Below are positions 42,001 through 52,311 of a stretch of DNA of 64,000 nt, piece after piece. Position 1 is the stretch's first letter. Each line of letters opens with the position of its first letter. Location of the stretch: contig NC_134656.1 in assembly GCF_030463565.1 (NCBI RefSeq), positions 4,264,501 to 4,328,500 on the forward strand, read 5' to 3'. A model generated the notes under the pieces. It searched no databases. It had not been told where the DNA came from and was given only the letters and a program-made list of their open reading frames with translations. Both the position numbers and the translations under genes were made by a program. The DNA is from Pelecanus crispus (Eukaryota; Chordata; Aves; Pelecaniformes; Pelecanidae).

Positions 42001-44218
42001 CACACACAATCCTCTTTTTAAATAACTCCTCTGTTTTAAAAGAGGGGTGCCATAGGGCTACTGAATGATTTAGATAGGGACACAGGCACAAAGAACGTGT
42101 CTGGCTCTGTTCCTGTAACTTACGGTCTCTAGGCATTGTGATAATACAAATGCCTATCAAATTCTATAGGACAAATGTTTTCATCTACAGCAACTGCTGT
42201 TTCACGACTGACTGTGGCATTAGCTGTACCTGTTCTTAGCACTGACCCGGAACAAACAAGATGAAGATTTATCTTCAGTCCTTTATTTTTATTTATGTAT
42301 TTTTGAAGGTGAGTGGAGGGAAGCATATAAAGAAAGAGGGTAACACTGATTGCCATAACTGCTCAATTGTTAAACAAGTGTCCAGTAAAAACTGTTTTTG
42401 ATGGGGCGAAAAGGCAATGATCTCAGAATGCTGTAGCATGGTATTGACTGGAAAAAATCAAGCAGTCTTCAGTTCTTTAAGGAGTTCCAGTTTTAAGAGC
42501 GCATGCTGCTCTGCTCTTGACGCACCGAATGGAGAGTGTACTAGCATCACACCACCGAGGTTCCCATCTCCTCTGGCTCTTGGCTTCATCTGATACACGG
42601 AAGATTATTAGAGAGATGAGGAAGCAGCGCCCAGCAGCACATACGGCATCATCAGCGACAAGAGAACTATTAGTATATTGACGTAGATGAGGAAATTCTC
42701 TGTGGCCTTCACATCCCAAGTTAAGCCGTCCTAACTATACCTCTTAAGAGAGTGACCCGAGTGACCATTACTGTACCTCACGTACGAAGCTGGACAGAGC
42801 TGTAAGCAGAACAGAAGCTACCTGCTGACCGTAGCAGGCTACCAAGCTTGTGTCTGGAGGCAATGGACCGATTTGTCTGCTGTTTTTTAAATTGCTGGGA
42901 GGTGGAGAATTGGAATCTAGAAGAGGAGTAAAGGAGGAAGAGGACCGGTGATCTGCACTGCTCAAAAGGTAAACAGCGAGGACTGGTGGCGAGATGTTAA
43001 ATACTGAATGATGCTGGAAAGCTCAGGGAAGAACTAGAACAGCTCTCAATCAAGAGGGCACAACAGAGTCCAGAACTGGAATATCCGTTGTATTAGTGTA
43101 CCGTTTAGGTTGTCTGAGGGTATATTGTTGATAAAACATCCCTGGCAGGGTAGTATTTTGCTCAGAAAGAATCTCAGAACAATTGGACCAAAACCGCCAA
43201 AGTCACCTCTCACTAAAAAGAAATATTTCAAACATATTCTAACAAATCCTGACTGTAAAATGTGCAAATTGGATTTCCAGTAATGAGACCCATCCATAGA
43301 CACATTTTCTTGACATATTCTGTCAGAATATCACTTGGAAGTAGTGATTCAATTTTCCAAAAGTTACTTTAATTTGCTTAGAGAGGAAAGCATTTTCATT
43401 TTGCCCAGTCAGTTCTAATAATTTGCTAAATTCAAAATATGTGAAATTATTGAGGCTAGTTGTAGTGACCAGAAGGACCACTAATCTTTTAATAATTCTT
43501 TTTTTCCCATGGATCACGTAGACTTGCACAAGAAATTTTTCAGAACAGATAAAACACAAATCTTTGTTGACATGCCTGCTTCTTGTCTCTTCCACAGACA
43601 TAATTCTGGACATTTGCTAGTAATCTCCATTCAGAGGATTTGCTTTAAAAAAATCTGCTAGCTGCTGGGGTGTGTAGTTGAAAACTTCAAGCTTCTTATA
43701 CAAGTGCTCCTTTTTCTTAGTAAAGTTCCCTAGCTCTTCTCTTACAGATGAGTCTGGATATTGATACTTTCTACCTTGGCAGGCAGTAACAAGCATGACG
43801 AGTTAGACTAAGAGCAGTTGGGAAGGAAAACCAGTATTCCACAGCTCTTTTATGCTGTAAAGCCTTGAGGACCTTCAAACAATAATCCTTTATCCCCCAG
43901 TATAGTCTCCAGGCATCTTCTTTTGGGCACAGGATGTGGAGTTGCATGGGCTTTGGTATGCCTCAGTACAGCCATACTTAACTAATTCCCATGTGAATCG
44001 CACGTAGCACGAATTAGTGACACAGCCTTCTAACTGTCTCATAAAAACTAGAGAAGGTTGCCAAGGCAGTTGTGTGCTCAGCTAACTTTTCTCTTTGAAA
44101 ATCAAGCTCATAAGTAGTCTCTCTCTAACAGATATTTTCTATGTATTTCTCAATTAATAACTAGCTATTGTTAAATACATTTTTTTTAAAAAAAGGATAT
44201 CCCTTAAGCTGTCACATA

Positions 44219-44250
44219 ATATGTTTATTCAATCATATGTTTATTCAATC
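44219..44250 (+). repeat. Short tandem duplication, two 16-bp units
   Basis: ATATGTTTATTCAATC is repeated twice, nearly perfectly, and followed by ATATGTCAC. It is a simple local duplication in intergenic DNA. Confidence 0.85.
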
Positions 44251-46925
44251 ATATGTCACTATAATTATATATATTTTATGAAAGAAGGTTTGTTTTTCTG
44301 CTCCACTTCTGGAGTTCCGATTAACTGTTATGCAGATACAAACACTTATTTAAGTGGGCAGTTTTGCCGTCCCTCTTCCATAGCAGCATTGTGCTAGGTG
44401 TCCTGTCCAGAACACTGAATTGCAGTCAGAGGATTGATGCTTCTGTAGCGAGCAGAAACAGTCTAGTATGCCTCAGGATAGGTGCTGTCCTTAAGTGGAA
44501 ACAGAAGTGTAGGTAGGTATGATTATTGTAAAATAAAAAGGGACTGTACAGTTGCTTTCCAAACCTACTATTCATCTCTTTATTTTACAATGCAAGGATT
44601 ACAACATTTTCCTGGAGCATGCCATACTTAATTTTGAATATTAATCCCTGATTATTAGGAGCATTAGACTTCTTTGGGGATTCACCTAAGGACAGCTGCA
44701 GTACATGGGATGATTTTAAGACCAAAACTTTTAACAGTATTTTGAGATGCCAAGAAGACGACAGTAAAGTGCATAGACTGCAAAGAGGCACTAAAGTTGT
44801 TTTATTTATCTCCACATGCATGTCTGTAGTAAGACTGCATTTGCCCCTAAATTCAAAGTAAAATACTTGAAACAGGAATACTTTTTCCTACAGACTGTCA
44901 AACATTTGTATTCCAGATGCATATGAAGTCTTGCTGAACACTTGTTAGTGCAGACTGACACCCATCTGCAGAAGAATCAGCACATAGACTTTCAAGTTTA
45001 CCAGCTGGGAGTTTCTGCATAGGACTGCATCATCTTCAACCAGGGCGCCATTCCTTTGTCTCCTCCTGATGCTCTGTACTTCCCAAATTGTCCATTCAGC
45101 TCTTGTACTCCTCAAAAAAAAAATCAGAAATGGGGTACAAAGCAGAAAGGTAGGGTGGGATACTGGCTACAAGGACAGTGAAGCTTTCTGAATAAAACCA
45201 AAATTTGCATGGATTCTGTCATCTTGTTTGACTGAACTTGTGGAATCAAGGTATTACTGGCTAACCCCCAACTTTCAGCATTTTAAATGATCAGTGGCTG
45301 GGTAAGGAGCAGAGAAAGGGGCAGGAAGGGAGAGCAAAAAATCACCAGTCAAAACTATCGCTGTCAGTTTTTCATCTATTTATTGATGGGACCTCAGTAT
45401 TCCGACTGGTCAGTTAAGACTCATAGGAGCGGTGTACAGACAACCAAAAGCAACTCCTTCTCGCAGACCATCTGTAGGCTTCTCTGATACGTCCCTTATC
45501 ACCATAATCCATACTGCTGTCACCTCTGTCCAATGTTCCTGTAATGAATTCTAGGCTAACTACATTTTTAGAAAACAAACAGGAAGAGAATTGCATTACC
45601 ACATGTATCTTGAGACACAGTCTCGGTGCTGTGATCTACATAGGCTAGTTCTAGGGGGAGGAAAAAAAAAAAAAGTACTTTAAATAACATACTAAAAGGA
45701 GCATGTTAAAGGAACTGACAGTCCTCCATTTTTCCTGTATAGCTCCTGCTAGCTTCTTCTCTTTAACACTAGAGAGAATCCATACATGCCTGTCATGTTC
45801 AAGCTCTTTTGATGTAATTGCTGATGGGTGAAATACATAGCATTCGCTGTACATTGAGTCTGACTATTTCTACACCACCACCGATAACTACCAGTAATCC
45901 GATACTAGAATTCTTATGCAAGTTGCTCTTTCGTACCATTTAAAACAGAAGGTGAGCAGTGCCATACAGAGGAGCTGGAATCCCAATCCTGAAGAATCCA
46001 GTCTGGAAAGTTACTTCCAATGTCAAACAAGAGGCAGAGAGTATGAAAAGATAAATTATTCAGTAATGAATCCTACACACTTACAATGCACGAGTTGTAA
46101 TGAATCTCAGTTGCTCTTGTAATTTTGTAAAGTTGTTTACCTAATATGGTAGATATGCCATATGGTACACTAAAGAGAGCGTTAGAACAAGGACATGAAG
46201 ATTTCTAGGTTTTTATTTCTAGTTTTGTACGCAACTGTAAACTACATTCACGCTGTCCTAGAACGCGAGCAGTAGAAGAATACAGGCTGCTCTGCCCCGT
46301 CACGCTGACTGCTGCTGCCACCTGATAATTCCATCCCTCTCTCCTGTCACTCCTTCCTCCATCGCTCCTCGGCGCTGCGGCCCAGCACTGGGCTGTACTC
46401 CTGGTCGGATGCCATGAAAGAAAGGCTTGCAGCCACTCTGCACCTTCGGGCTGGTTTAGCTTACATCTAGCTTTTTTACCCTTAATAAATCATTTGAGCA
46501 GCTGATGTAGATTAACTCTTCCACTGTTTAGGGAATGTGACCAGACTTCTATTCCAGATAGTTCTTTGGTATGTTGCTTATAGAATTTCATCATAGCTAA
46601 AACTAGCAATGTTCTTGACCGTGGCAGCAGCAAACCGGCTGGGACTACTCTGCTTGAAGCAGCATTCCTCCTGCCTCGTAGGAAACGGGCAACATGATCT
46701 ACAATGATGTCTGTAAAATCGCAGCTACTTTGCAGCGTTGTAATTTGGCAAAAATTGATAAAATGCAAGTTAAAAGTCATAGAGAAAGAACGGGCGTTTT
46801 CTTTCTCTCCCTTGAGTTTCAAGTGATAACTGAGAAGAGCTGCAGAGTACACAAAACATCTGAGAACAAGAACAAGAGATTAATACAAAACTTCCCGGAG
46901 GACTTCGGCAGTCCCTTCTAGTGAC

Positions 46926-46937
46926 GCCACCTGGTGA
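46926..46937 (-). promoter_or_regulatory. Possible CTCF binding site
   Basis: GCCACCTGGTGA is one base off the reverse complement of the CTCF core CCASYAGRKGGC. It lies about 2 kb upstream of the TAF4 start codon. This is a motif match only. Confidence 0.35.
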
Positions 46938-47799
46938 AGCGATCAGAGCCGTAGGAAAGGCTCAGCCTTGCAGTCTTTAAGCAGCAGCTGAAGTCTACCG
47001 CAGGTGAGAGGAAGACATGAGAAACTAGAATAGTAATATCCCTTACTATAAACTGTGAGGTTTTAAGACTATTGATTTAAAGATATTTACTCACCCTATT
47101 ATTCGAGGCCTATAAGTTAAGAACAAATACCCATCAGTTTTTATGGTTCCCCTGTGAGCTTTTGGCAAACGGCTTCTCCCTTGTAGACATGCTTGCATAC
47201 CGTGTTTGGGGTCAGGGTAAGGCACGGGGTCCTTCAGCACCGTTCCCATCGCTCACGGGGCGGGCTGGCGAGCAGAGCAATTTAATTCACGTTACAGTAC
47301 TACAAGTGACCACCGCAAATATGCAACTCAGGAAGCAGCAACACCCATGTTTGGGCAACCCTAAGTAGCGAATACTTTGTCTCCGACCTATTTAAAGCAA
47401 TCCCTTCTCACAGATAACTCACAGCTCTTGTATTCTTTCAAGTCTCCACCTTGGCAGCCTTCAGCCGGCTATCGGGCCGCTCAACTCTGGGCATCGTCAG
47501 CCAGGGCTTTAAGTGCTGAGTCGGCCCCGCTGCAGCACCGTTCCAGCCTCCAATTCCACCCATTCCCAATACGTAAGAGCAAAGCTTATTTTATAATGCT
47601 GAAATAAGAGGTGCTATTTTAAGCTTGACACCCCTTAAAACTTACCACATGCTACAGTTTATCTTTCAGTTAATATCGCGGCGATAGTTTTCTGGGGAAA
47701 CAGCGCCTGGCAAAAAGAGAGCGTTTATTAAAAGGCGGGTTGTATTTTTACTTTAACTATATTTACTTCCTTTTATGACGGTTGCACAACAAGGTCAAA

Positions 47800-48958
47800 G
47801 TGCAGCTCCCCACTGTAAGGCGGGCGCCGGGCAGGACGCGTCGCACCCGCAGCCGGCGCCCGGCCGGGCACCGCCGCAGCCCTCGGGACGCGCCCGGGGC
47901 TCCGAGCCCGAGCCCGGCGCGACGGGAACGCGGCCGGGAGCAGCGCCGGGGCCGCCCCCCACGGGCTGAGCAGCGCCGGGGCCGCAGCGCCCGCCGGCAC
48001 AGCCGGGGCCGGGCCCCCGCGAAGGGCTCGGAGCCGCGAGCGGACCGCTCAAAACCGCCCTCTCCCTCGCTGTTTCCCCCCCACCCTCCCCTCTCCCCCG
48101 CGCCGAAATCGCGGCCGCCCTCCCTCCCCCGGGCGCGCTTTTTCGCGGGGCTCGCCCCGGCCCCTCCGCCGCGGCCCGGCGTGCTGAGTCAGGCTGCTCA
48201 GGCCGCCGAGCGAAGCCTGCGGAGACCGCGCCTGGCACACGGCGGCGGCTGCGGCGCCCGCCCCCGCGGCCCGGCTGCTCCCCGCCGCGGCCGCAGCGAG
48301 GCGAGGGGCGGCCGCCCCCCGCCGCCTGGGCGGGCAGCGCTGCGGGGCGGCCCGCCTCTGCCCGCGGCGGAGGGAGGCGCGGGGGCCGGCGCGCTCCTCC
48401 TCGCCCGCTGCCCCCGCCCGGGGCTGGGCGTGGGGCCCGGCTCGGCCGCTCCCCCCCCGCCGCCGGTGGCTCAGTTACAGGCAGCTGGCACAGGTGTGGG
48501 GCGCCCTTCAGACTCGCGCCGGCGGGGGAGACCCGGAGGCAGGGAGCAGCGGGGAAAACATGCAGCCATTTTGGGCCGAGGCAGACAAAGAGCAGCAGCG
48601 GCGGCGGCCGCCCCCGCCGCTCCGCCGCCCGCCCGGCCGGCCTCGCCCGCAGCCGCGGCCCGGCCCGCCGCGCCGCCCGCCCCCCTCGCCCGCCCCCGGC
48701 CGCCGCTGCCGCGCCGCTGCCGCCGCCGCCGCCCGACTCCCAACTAAGCGCTCGCAGCCATTTGCCCCGCCTTTTATAGGCGGCCGGCGGCCAATCAGCG
48801 GCGGGCGGAATCCCTCTCCGGCCGGTGATGTGAGGCTGGGCGCGCGCGCCTGCGCAGTCGGGGGGGGCCGAGCGTGTGTGGGGTGGGGGGAGGGCGGGAG
48901 GAGTGGAAGGGGAGGGGGGGGAGGAGGGAGCAGCTCACAGGAACCCTCCAAAAAAAAG
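47800..48958 (+). promoter_or_regulatory. TAF4: TAF4 CpG-island promoter
   Basis: Very GC- and CpG-rich. Motifs near the start are: GCCATTT/GCCATTTT (YY1-type) at 48565-48572 and 48757-48763; a TATA-like CTTTTATAGG at 48771-48780; CCAAT at 48791-48795; an NRF1-like GCGCCTGCGCA at 48846-48856; and AAGATGGCGGC (YY1) covering the ATG at 48957-48967. If the TATA-like box is active, transcription begins near 48805, giving a 5' UTR of about 150 bases. Confidence 0.7.
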
Positions 48959-49274
48959 ATGGCGGCGGGCTCGGATCTGCTGGATGAGGTTTTCCTGAAC
49001 ACGGAGGTGGATGAGAAGGTGGTGAGCGACCTGGTGGGCTCCCTGGAGTCCCAGCTGGCGGCCTCCGGCCACCACCACCAGCACCACAAGGCGCAGGAGC
49101 CCCTGAGGGCCGCTGGGGGGCTGCTGGGGAACCATGTTGTGAGCAGCAGCAGTAGCAGCAGCAGCCCTAGCCCTAGCCCTGGAGGAGTAGTAGTAGGAGG
49201 CAATGCTAATGCCCAAACAGAGAGCAGCAGCGGCAGCAAGATGGGACTGAGTGCCCCAGAGATCACAAAAGCAG
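48959..49274 (+). CDS. TAF4: TAF4 coding exon 1
   Basis: Residues 1-105, from MAAGSDLLDE to PEITKA plus one base. The ATG is in a good context (AAGATGG) and matches the family start, although the frame is open upstream to 48494. The segment 49141-49200 contains AGC, CCTAG and GTA micro-repeats encoding Ser, Ser-Pro and Val runs. Confidence 0.94.
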
Positions 49275-52200
49275 GTAACATGGGCAGGGGTGGGGGGCTC
49301 CGAGGGAGAGGGGCCCTCCCCTCCCCCCACTCCCCAGCTCCGGCTGCCTCCTTCCCTCACTGCTTTCCCCCCTTTTCCCTCTCTCCTCCTTCTCGTTGTG
49401 GCAGGAGCGGGAGTGCAAAGGGTGGTATCGATCATATGGGGGAGAGCCTCCCCTCATCATGCCCCCTCGGTGTGTATCCGCGCCTCTGCTCCCTCCCCTT
49501 TATTTTCCCTCCTCGCTCCTGCTTACGAGAGGGTGTTTTATCATGTGTGGGGGCAGCCGCCCCGCAGAATAAGCCGGCAGTGCCCGTCCGTGACTCTGCC
49601 GGTCCCCTCTTCTTTTCCTGCCCTTGTTGCTGGAGTGTAAAAGGGCTCTCTTCATCTCGGGGGCTGAGGGAGGCAGAGCCCACCCCCTTGGTAATGGCTG
49701 TGCCTCCCGTGCCGTCTGTGACTGCTCCCCTTCCCTTCCCAGGGGTGGAGGTTATGGGGGGGATTCCCTCTCGATAATGCCGCCTTAGCTGTCTGTGTAA
49801 ATGCTCCTTCCCCTCCCCCTTCTCTGTTGCTGAAGTGCAAGGGGGTGTTATTAATCATGACACCTATTTCCTGTAGAGGAGGAAGCGAGGGGGGATTTCA
49901 AGGGGAGGAAGTCCCTCAAAATGCTTCCCCCCCATATCTGCTTGCCTGGATATTCCTCCCCCACCGCCTCCCTTGTTCCAGGGGCTTGGAGGGGGCATTC
50001 CACACCTCTCATTCCCTCTCTGCCCTCAAGGGGGGGTTGTCACACCCCAGGAAGGGGGGGAATTCAGGCCACAACACCCCACCTTGTACAATGTCTTCTC
50101 CCACCCCCCCACCCCCCGTAGCTACCTGGGAATATTCCCCCTCTTCGTGTTGTGAAGATTGTAGGGGGACAGTGCGAAGGCTGGTGCTAAGGGCTCGCTA
50201 CATGAGAATGGAGGGAAGCTGTTTTTCAGGGGAACTAAAAAAAAATGTCTCCCCAGAATCTCTCTGCAATTCCTCCCCTCCCCCCATATTTTTTTTATTG
50301 CTTTCCTTCTTGTTGCTGAAGTGTAAGAAGATATTAGAGACCTTCTGTCATGATTAATGAAGCTCTTCTAGGAGGATCTCCTTAACCCTTATAACATGCA
50401 TCTGGGTATCTGTCTGTCACTATTCTTTTCCGATTTCTGTCTCCTTAGGGCCAGGACCTGGACTGTGTGTGATTGTACTTGTGATAACACCAGGCCTCAT
50501 CAAGGGGCACGAGGATTATTCAGGACAAGAAGCTACATCATCTTGTCCCTTCTCAAAACCAGCTTTGCTTTTTATTTATTTATTTTTACCTATCTCTGGC
50601 TGTGGGAACTTCAGACGCAGAAGAACAAATTCTGTAATAAGGTGCAGGGGTCTTCTGGTAACCTACTCCAGGCCTTGCAGTACTTCTTGTCTTGCCAGGC
50701 CGATGTTTTTCTTTCCCTGCGCTTTTTCATATTTGGCTGTTGTTGAGTCTCCTGATCTAACTGACTTTGTAGGAGATGAAAGGATTAGAGGGTAACGTGT
50801 GCTGGGCGTAGGGAATATGTCTTATTAACGTGTCTTCCATTGCCATTTTTTCCCTCCTTTCAGTTGCAGTCCTGTTGCTAAGTGTGATGCCAGGTACTAG
50901 AATGGGGAAGAGGTCTAAGATGGTCTTCCTTCTTCCTTCCCTTGGTTCATATCAAATCTGTTTTCCCTATTTTGTCTTACTGTAGTGTTGAAAGCAGGGG
51001 TGTTACAATTAATATTGAATCTGTCAGTCTCGGGTGGGAAATTGGAGGCTTCAAGATAATGCCTTCAAAGCCATCTTCGGTTTGTACTCTCTCCCGTTTT
51101 CTTGGCCCGAGGCAGGCAGCCTGGGAGATGCAGAAGACTTGGTCATGAGGGAGAACGTTCTGTCTTCGCTGGACTTCTCTTCATGCTCATTCTCTCCGTT
51201 TAACCTTGTTGTTGTTTTGCAGGAGCAGGAGGAGTGCAAGGGGGCGTTATTAATCATAACACCAGGTCCCAGACTTCAGCTCTGGATGGAGCCACCACGA
51301 CGAGCACCAGCACCACCACTGCAGCAGCAGGAGGATCGGAAGTCACTGCTGCTCCAGGGACCCTCAGTCAGGGCAAATCGGTGGTTATCAGCACCATGGC
51401 AACTGCCCTGTCCACCAGGAATGGCAAGATTGGGACCACAACAGTGCAAACTTTGAATGGGAGTAACGTGGTGATGAACTCTCACCATACAGGAAGTGCT
51501 GCTTTCCCTGGGACTCCTGTGACTGCTAACCCCGCTTCTGCACCTGCTGTTGCCCCTCTCGTTAACAATGGACCTGGATCCGTGGGGAAAGGAAATACTG
51601 TTAATGCTGTTTTGCCATCAGCTTCCAACACTGTCATCCAGACTTCTTTCCTTAATACTGCTGTGTCCTCTGCATCTTCCTCCTCGCCCACAGTTATCTC
51701 CTCGCAGCCACCGCCGAGCATTGGAACTGGGGCGCCTACGGTAACGCTTGTGAGGCCACCGATTCACACAGCAGGACCCACAGTAGCTGCAGCTGGTGCG
51801 GCCACTCAAAATGGGAGCAATACTGTGATCAATTCAACCATCAGTGTGGGGAGTTTTCCTGCTGTTGCTACGGCCACTGTGGGATCTGGAGTTTCCCTCC
51901 AGACGTCGCTTGTGAACAGCCAGTCTGGTTCCACTGTGCCAGCAGCTCCCGCCACACAGGTCATCAAATCCGAGTCTCCTAAAACTATAGTCCAGGCAGT
52001 ATCCCAACAGCAGACGCTGGCTACTGGTGGCCAGCCCAGTACTACAGGGGGTAACATGATTATTGGGCAAACTATGCAAGCTGGGCTCTCCAATGTTGCT
52101 CCCAATCCTGGTGGGATACCTCCTGCAGCCCCTGGCACCCCCACAGGAATGGCTAAAGGCACTGCCAATACGGTGGCACAAAGTCTGCCAAGGACTCCAA

Positions 52201-52311
52201 CAGCAACTACGAGTGGAATCAGAGCAACTTTGACTCCTACAGTTTTAGCACCTCGTTTGCCTCAGCCACCTCAGAATCCAACTAACATTCAAAATTTTCA
52301 GTTACCACCAG
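48959..52311 (+). CDS. TAF4: TAF4 (TFIID subunit 4), first two coding exons; gene runs off the right edge
   Basis: TAF4 is a core scaffold subunit of TFIID and a coactivator target for glutamine-rich activators, acting in the nucleus at RNA polymerase II promoters. Exon 1 (48959-49274) encodes MAAGSDLLDEVFLNTEVDEK then VVSDLVGSLESQLAAS, a His-rich stretch and serine runs (residues 1-105). Exon 2 (51223-52311) encodes residues 106-468, a Ser/Thr/Ala/Pro/Asn-rich region ending TSGIRATLTPTVLAPRLPQP and NPTNIQNFQLPPG, which is nearly identical to mammalian TAF4. The two exons join in phase 1 (AG|AGGVQGGVINHN). Donors are GTAACA and GTAAGT and the acceptor is TTTTGCAG. The TAFH and histone-fold domains lie in later exons outside the window; the next expected exon (MVLVRSENGQ) is not found up to 64000. 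As I recall, mammals encode this N-terminal part in a single large GC-rich exon. Confidence 0.95.
49275..51222 (+). other. TAF4: TAF4 intron 1, with decayed tandem copies of the exon-2 junction
   Basis: A pyrimidine-rich 1.95-kb intron. It contains repeated units made of a C/T tract followed by a variant of GTTGCTGAAGTGCAAGGGGG and TGTTATTAATCATGACACC. The clearest copies are near 49393-49440, 49623-49660, 49824-49864, 50310-50352 and 50975-51020; weaker ones are near 49512, 49740, 50145 and 50470. Copy 49832-49864 matches exon 2 (51231-51263) at 30 of 33 bases. The first four units are spaced about 111 bp. Confidence 0.75.
49393..51263 (+). repeat. Degenerate ~111-bp tandem array including the start of TAF4 exon 2
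   Basis: Equivalent positions of the unit fall at about 49411, 49522, 49633 and 49746, then less regularly at 49834, 50319, 50987 and finally 51232 in exon 2. Several copies retain a polypyrimidine tract and an AG, so they are potential cryptic 3' splice sites. Copy 1 (GGCAGGAGCGGGAGTGCAAA) is closest to the real acceptor. Copy number and period are estimates by eye. Confidence 0.65.
51223..52311 (+). CDS. TAF4: TAF4 coding exon 2
   Basis: Acceptor TTTTGCAG at 51215-51222. The open frame of 1089 nt starts GAGGVQGGVINHNTRSQTSA and ends QNFQLPPG with donor GTAAGT. Family matches at VIQTSFLN, LARP-like prolines and RLPQPPQNPTNIQNF establish TAF4. Confidence 0.94.

Larger units (their letters stand above)
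33001..47760. other. Intergenic interval between LSM14B and TAF4, no gene recognised
   Basis: The CpG island of LSM14B fades by about 33350, and the TAF4 island begins near 47800. Between them the sequence is AT-rich. I see a purine-rich block (about 35510-36010), a 16-bp tandem duplication at 44219-44250 and a CTCF-like motif at 46926-46937. No open frame longer than about 157 codons occurs and none resembles a known protein. The interval probably holds regulatory DNA or unannotated non-coding transcripts. Confidence 0.7.

Noticed and set aside
47782-49281. Frames of 321 codons (plus) and 257 codons (minus) in the TAF4 island
   Set aside because: They overlap the promoter and TAF4 exon 1 in other frames and contain only low-complexity Arg/Pro/Ala or Leu/Ser runs.
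49275-49777. Continuation of the TAF4 exon-1 frame into the intron as coding sequence
   Set aside because: The family sequence resumes only at 51223 and the donor GTAACA at 49275 fits the phase. The read-through peptide has no TAF4 similarity.
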